The notes below the pieces were generated by a model. The model had not been told where the DNA came from and ran no database searches. It was given only the letters and a program-made list of their open reading frames with translations. Below are positions 63,475 to 64,000 of a stretch of 64,000 bases of DNA, piece after piece (the stretch's first letter is position 1; the number at the start of each line of letters is the position of its first letter). Position numbers and translations under genes: made by a program. The stretch covers positions 1-64,000 of the forward strand of contig JASAOO010003560.1 of the NCBI GenBank assembly GCA_030849075.1, read 5' to 3'. The stretch is from Zelonia costaricensis (taxonomy: Eukaryota > Euglenozoa > Kinetoplastea > Trypanosomatida > Trypanosomatidae).

Positions 63475-64000
63475 ATGCGCTTATCCACCTGCGACGTCAA
63501 CCTGCAGGGGCGGCTGAGCAAGTCGCCGTCGGCGTCGCTCTCCCAGATGGACGTGGCGGTGCTGTGCAGCTCGACGGAGGCGTGGCCACCGCTGCTGCCG
63601 AGCTTCGGTCGCGAGGCGGTGGTGGCGATGGACCGATTCGTGCAGGGCTTTATCTGCAAGCGCATCGAGTACCGCTGCGGCCAGCTCTCCGCGACCGAGT
63701 ACGAGGAGGTGTTCCTGCCCCGCTGGCTGTCCATGGCAGAGCACCGCACAGAGCTCATGGAGGACTTCTTTGCGCAGCACGGCAGCCGCCTCAGCGAGGA
63801 CGCCTTCCGCGGCCTCTTCGGCGCCTTTGAAAGGATGCGGAGCGCCATGCGGGATGCGCGGCAGGAGTGCGGCGTCGCGGCCGCCGCGGACCACCACGAC
63901 AAGCGCATCTCCTTCGCGCGGCCGGTGGCGCACCGCCTCATTCGCCGCTCGCGTGACCGCTTCTCCCTCCGCAGCGTCGCCGACGTCGATGAGGTCGCCG
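63475..64000 (+). CDS. unrecognised gene, 5' part only (runs off the window)
   Basis: The frame from ATG 63475 is open to the window end (175 codons plus one base) with strongly G/C-ending codons like the confirmed genes. The translation is charged and helical, with blocks such as FVQGFICKRIEYRCG, a TEYEEVFLPRWLSM segment and an FRGLFGAFERMRSAM helix. There is no signal peptide or membrane segment in this part. I do not recognise the family. The start is supported by the change from spacer-like to coding-like composition and by a splice acceptor about 165 bases upstream. Confidence 0.75.
   Translation, partial: MRLSTCDVNLQGRLSKSPSASLSQMDVAVLCSSTEAWPPLLPSFGREAVVAMDRFVQGFICKRIEYRCGQLSATEYEEVFLPRWLSMAEHRTELMEDFFAQHGSRLSEDAFRGLFGAFERMRSAMRDARQECGVAAAADHHDKRISFARPVAHRLIRRSRDRFSLRSVADVDEVA

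Overview
The window looks like nuclear DNA of a trypanosomatid flagellate, most likely from the Leishmania/Leptomonas/Crithidia group. Every convincing gene lies on the + strand in one continuous head-to-tail array, as expected for a kinetoplastid polycistronic unit. No introns are visible. Codons end overwhelmingly in G or C. Intergenic spacers are long, rich in polypyrimidine tracts and CA/TG repeats, and several have a polypyrimidine-AG upstream of the start codon, as expected for spliced-leader trans-splicing. A leishmanolysin (GP63) homologue fits this assignment. I do not assign a species or chromosome.

Layout. 1-9.6 kb: the tail of an upstream gene, a kinesin-like/MORN fusion, a TPR-like helical protein and a DED1/DDX3 DEAD-box RNA helicase. 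9.6-20.5 kb: almost 11 kb with no convincing gene, made of pyrimidine-biased and microsatellite DNA. 20.5-30.7 kb: an ELO fatty-acid elongase, proteasome lid subunit RPN8, a Cys-rich N-terminus protein and an RHD3/Sey1-type ER-shaping GTPase. 31.8-35.7 kb: two proteins that look like diverged tandem paralogues, both with a CxCxxC motif at residues 10-15; the earlier protein at 25.3 kb carries a similar motif. 37.6-46.0 kb: a protein with a BART-like (CFAP36/ARL2-binding) domain and a 1516-residue two-membrane-segment coiled-coil protein. 46.9-50.2 kb: a uracil/hypoxanthine-DNA glycosylase-like gene interrupted by an in-frame TAA, then a single divergent GP63 gene. 50.2-53.9 kb: another long non-coding gap. 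53.9-64 kb: IFT140 (intraflagellar transport complex A), an XRRA1-like leucine-rich-repeat protein and the start of an unrecognised gene that runs off the window.

The genes do not form one pathway, as is normal for kinetoplastid arrays. Several do point to cilium/flagellum and cytoskeleton biology (IFT140, the BART-like protein, possibly the kinesin-MORN and LRR proteins), and others to ER membranes (Sey1, elongase). Expression control is presumably post-transcriptional through UTRs, so the unusually long spacers are of interest. The items most worth a second look are the tandem CxCxxC family, the degenerate kinesin-MORN fusion, the heptad-phased cysteines of the large membrane protein, the in-frame stop in the glycosylase and the 11-kb gene-free interval.
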